Source: Rhizobacter sp. SG703 (GTDB lineage: Bacteria > Pseudomonadota > Gammaproteobacteria > Burkholderiales > Burkholderiaceae_C). Taken from it: a DNA stretch of 64,000 nt. Below the pieces are notes generated by a model, which ran no database searches, was not told the DNA's origin, and worked only from the letters and a program-made list of their open reading frames with translations. Shown piece by piece: positions 63,633-64,000 of the stretch. Within the stretch, counting starts at the first letter, position 1. Each line of letters opens with the position of its first letter. Both the position numbers and the translations under genes were made by a program. The stretch spans positions 310,001-374,000 of the forward strand of contig NZ_JAAZQK010000004.1 of assembly GCF_012275445.1 (NCBI RefSeq), given 5' to 3'.

Positions 63633-64000
63633 TCAGAAGCGGGTGTCGACCCCGCCCGCGGTGAGGTGCTCCTTCAGCAGCGCGCGAGCGCGCGAGAGCC
63701 GGCTGCGCACGGTGCCGACCGGCACGCTCAGGATGGCGGCGGCGTCCTCGTACGACAGCTCGTCGACGGCCACCAGCATCAGCACTTCCTGCATGGCCTG
63801 CGGCAACTCGGCCATCGATTCGACGAGGCGGCGCATGGTCTGCTGCCGGCTGAGCAGCTCGCTCGGGTCGGAATCGCCCGACGGCATCTCGTCGAGTTCC
63901 TCGGTGCCGACATGCACGTGGTTGCGGCGCGGCGAGCGGCTCAGCCAGTTCTTCACCAGGTTCAGCGCGATGCCGTACAGCCAGGTCGACAGCTCCGATT
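63633..64000 (-). CDS. ECF RNA polymerase sigma factor (5' part beyond the window)
   Basis: The frame is open to the window edge (STWLYGIALNLVKNWLSRSPRR at 63930-64000, the region 2.4 end) and continues with SMAELPQAMQEVLMLVAVDELSYEDAAAILSVPVGTVRSRLSRAR, region 4 with its helix-turn-helix. The end is short and plain (AGGVDTRF). Its place directly upstream of sctI on the same strand suggests a type III system regulator, comparable in role to BtrS of Bordetella or HrpL. N-terminal region 2.1-2.3 is not visible. Confidence 0.9.
   Translation of the reverse strand, partial: SELSTWLYGIALNLVKNWLSRSPRRNHVHVGTEELDEMPSGDSDPSELLSRQQTMRRLVESMAELPQAMQEVLMLVAVDELSYEDAAAILSVPVGTVRSRLSRARALLKEHLTAGGVDTRF

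Overview
The window is 64 kb of very GC-rich chromosomal DNA with tight gene packing and many ATGA or TGATG overlaps. Gene families and local order point to a betaproteobacterium of the order Burkholderiales, probably the Leptothrix/Rubrivivax/Piscinibacter/Rhizobacter group. The main clues are the order corC-lnt-glyQ-glyS-gmhB-plsC-YgjP metallopeptidase, hslVU with a six-residue HslV propeptide, fused isobutyryl-CoA mutase (icmF), a DksA without its zinc cysteines, and type III pantothenate kinase. The genus is an inference. I see no rRNA, tRNA, IS element or CRISPR array.

Left part (1-16 kb), mostly accessory: the end of an ECF sigma factor with a SnoaL-like tail; a ParD-like antitoxin followed by a nucleotidyltransferase-fold partner broken by two frameshifts; a secreted GH5 glycanase with two CBM6-like modules behind a LacI-type operator; a DUF4275 protein; a hybrid histidine kinase; an ABC-F ATPase with a long leader; a LysR/AhpD-like pair; small secreted proteins; a zinc metallopeptidase; an Rrf2 regulator coupled to a thioredoxin-reductase-like flavoprotein; and a class III CoA-transferase.

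Middle (16-48 kb), mostly core: a GlrK-QseG-GlrR two-component cluster whose kinase gene begins at the edge of a 3 x 79-bp tandem repeat (a fourth copy lies before hslV); the glyQS/lnt/corC block; a CobW GTPase; dksA; a STAS protein; hslVU; an AraC regulator and an MDR oxidoreductase; coaX; and polyphosphate kinase 2 with icmF downstream of a perfect 18-bp palindrome. Then come a Tat-type metallophosphoesterase with a CuA-like cupredoxin, an ECF sigma/anti-sigma pair, a TPR-GGDEF diguanylate cyclase, an M28 aminopeptidase and a PNPOx-fold protein.

Right part (48.8-64 kb): a type III secretion operon on the minus strand. From upstream to downstream it reads ECF sigma (partial), sctI, J, K, L, N, O, P, Q, R, S, T, U, a CesT-like chaperone, sctC, and then two unfamiliar genes. 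One is a methyltransferase-like/TPR/GNAT fusion. The other is a proline-rich disordered protein with three copies of a short motif. The order resembles the Bordetella bsc locus. sctV, sctD, the needle, tip and translocator genes are not in the window and may lie beyond its right edge. The two terminal genes are the best candidates for an undescribed activity linked to secretion.
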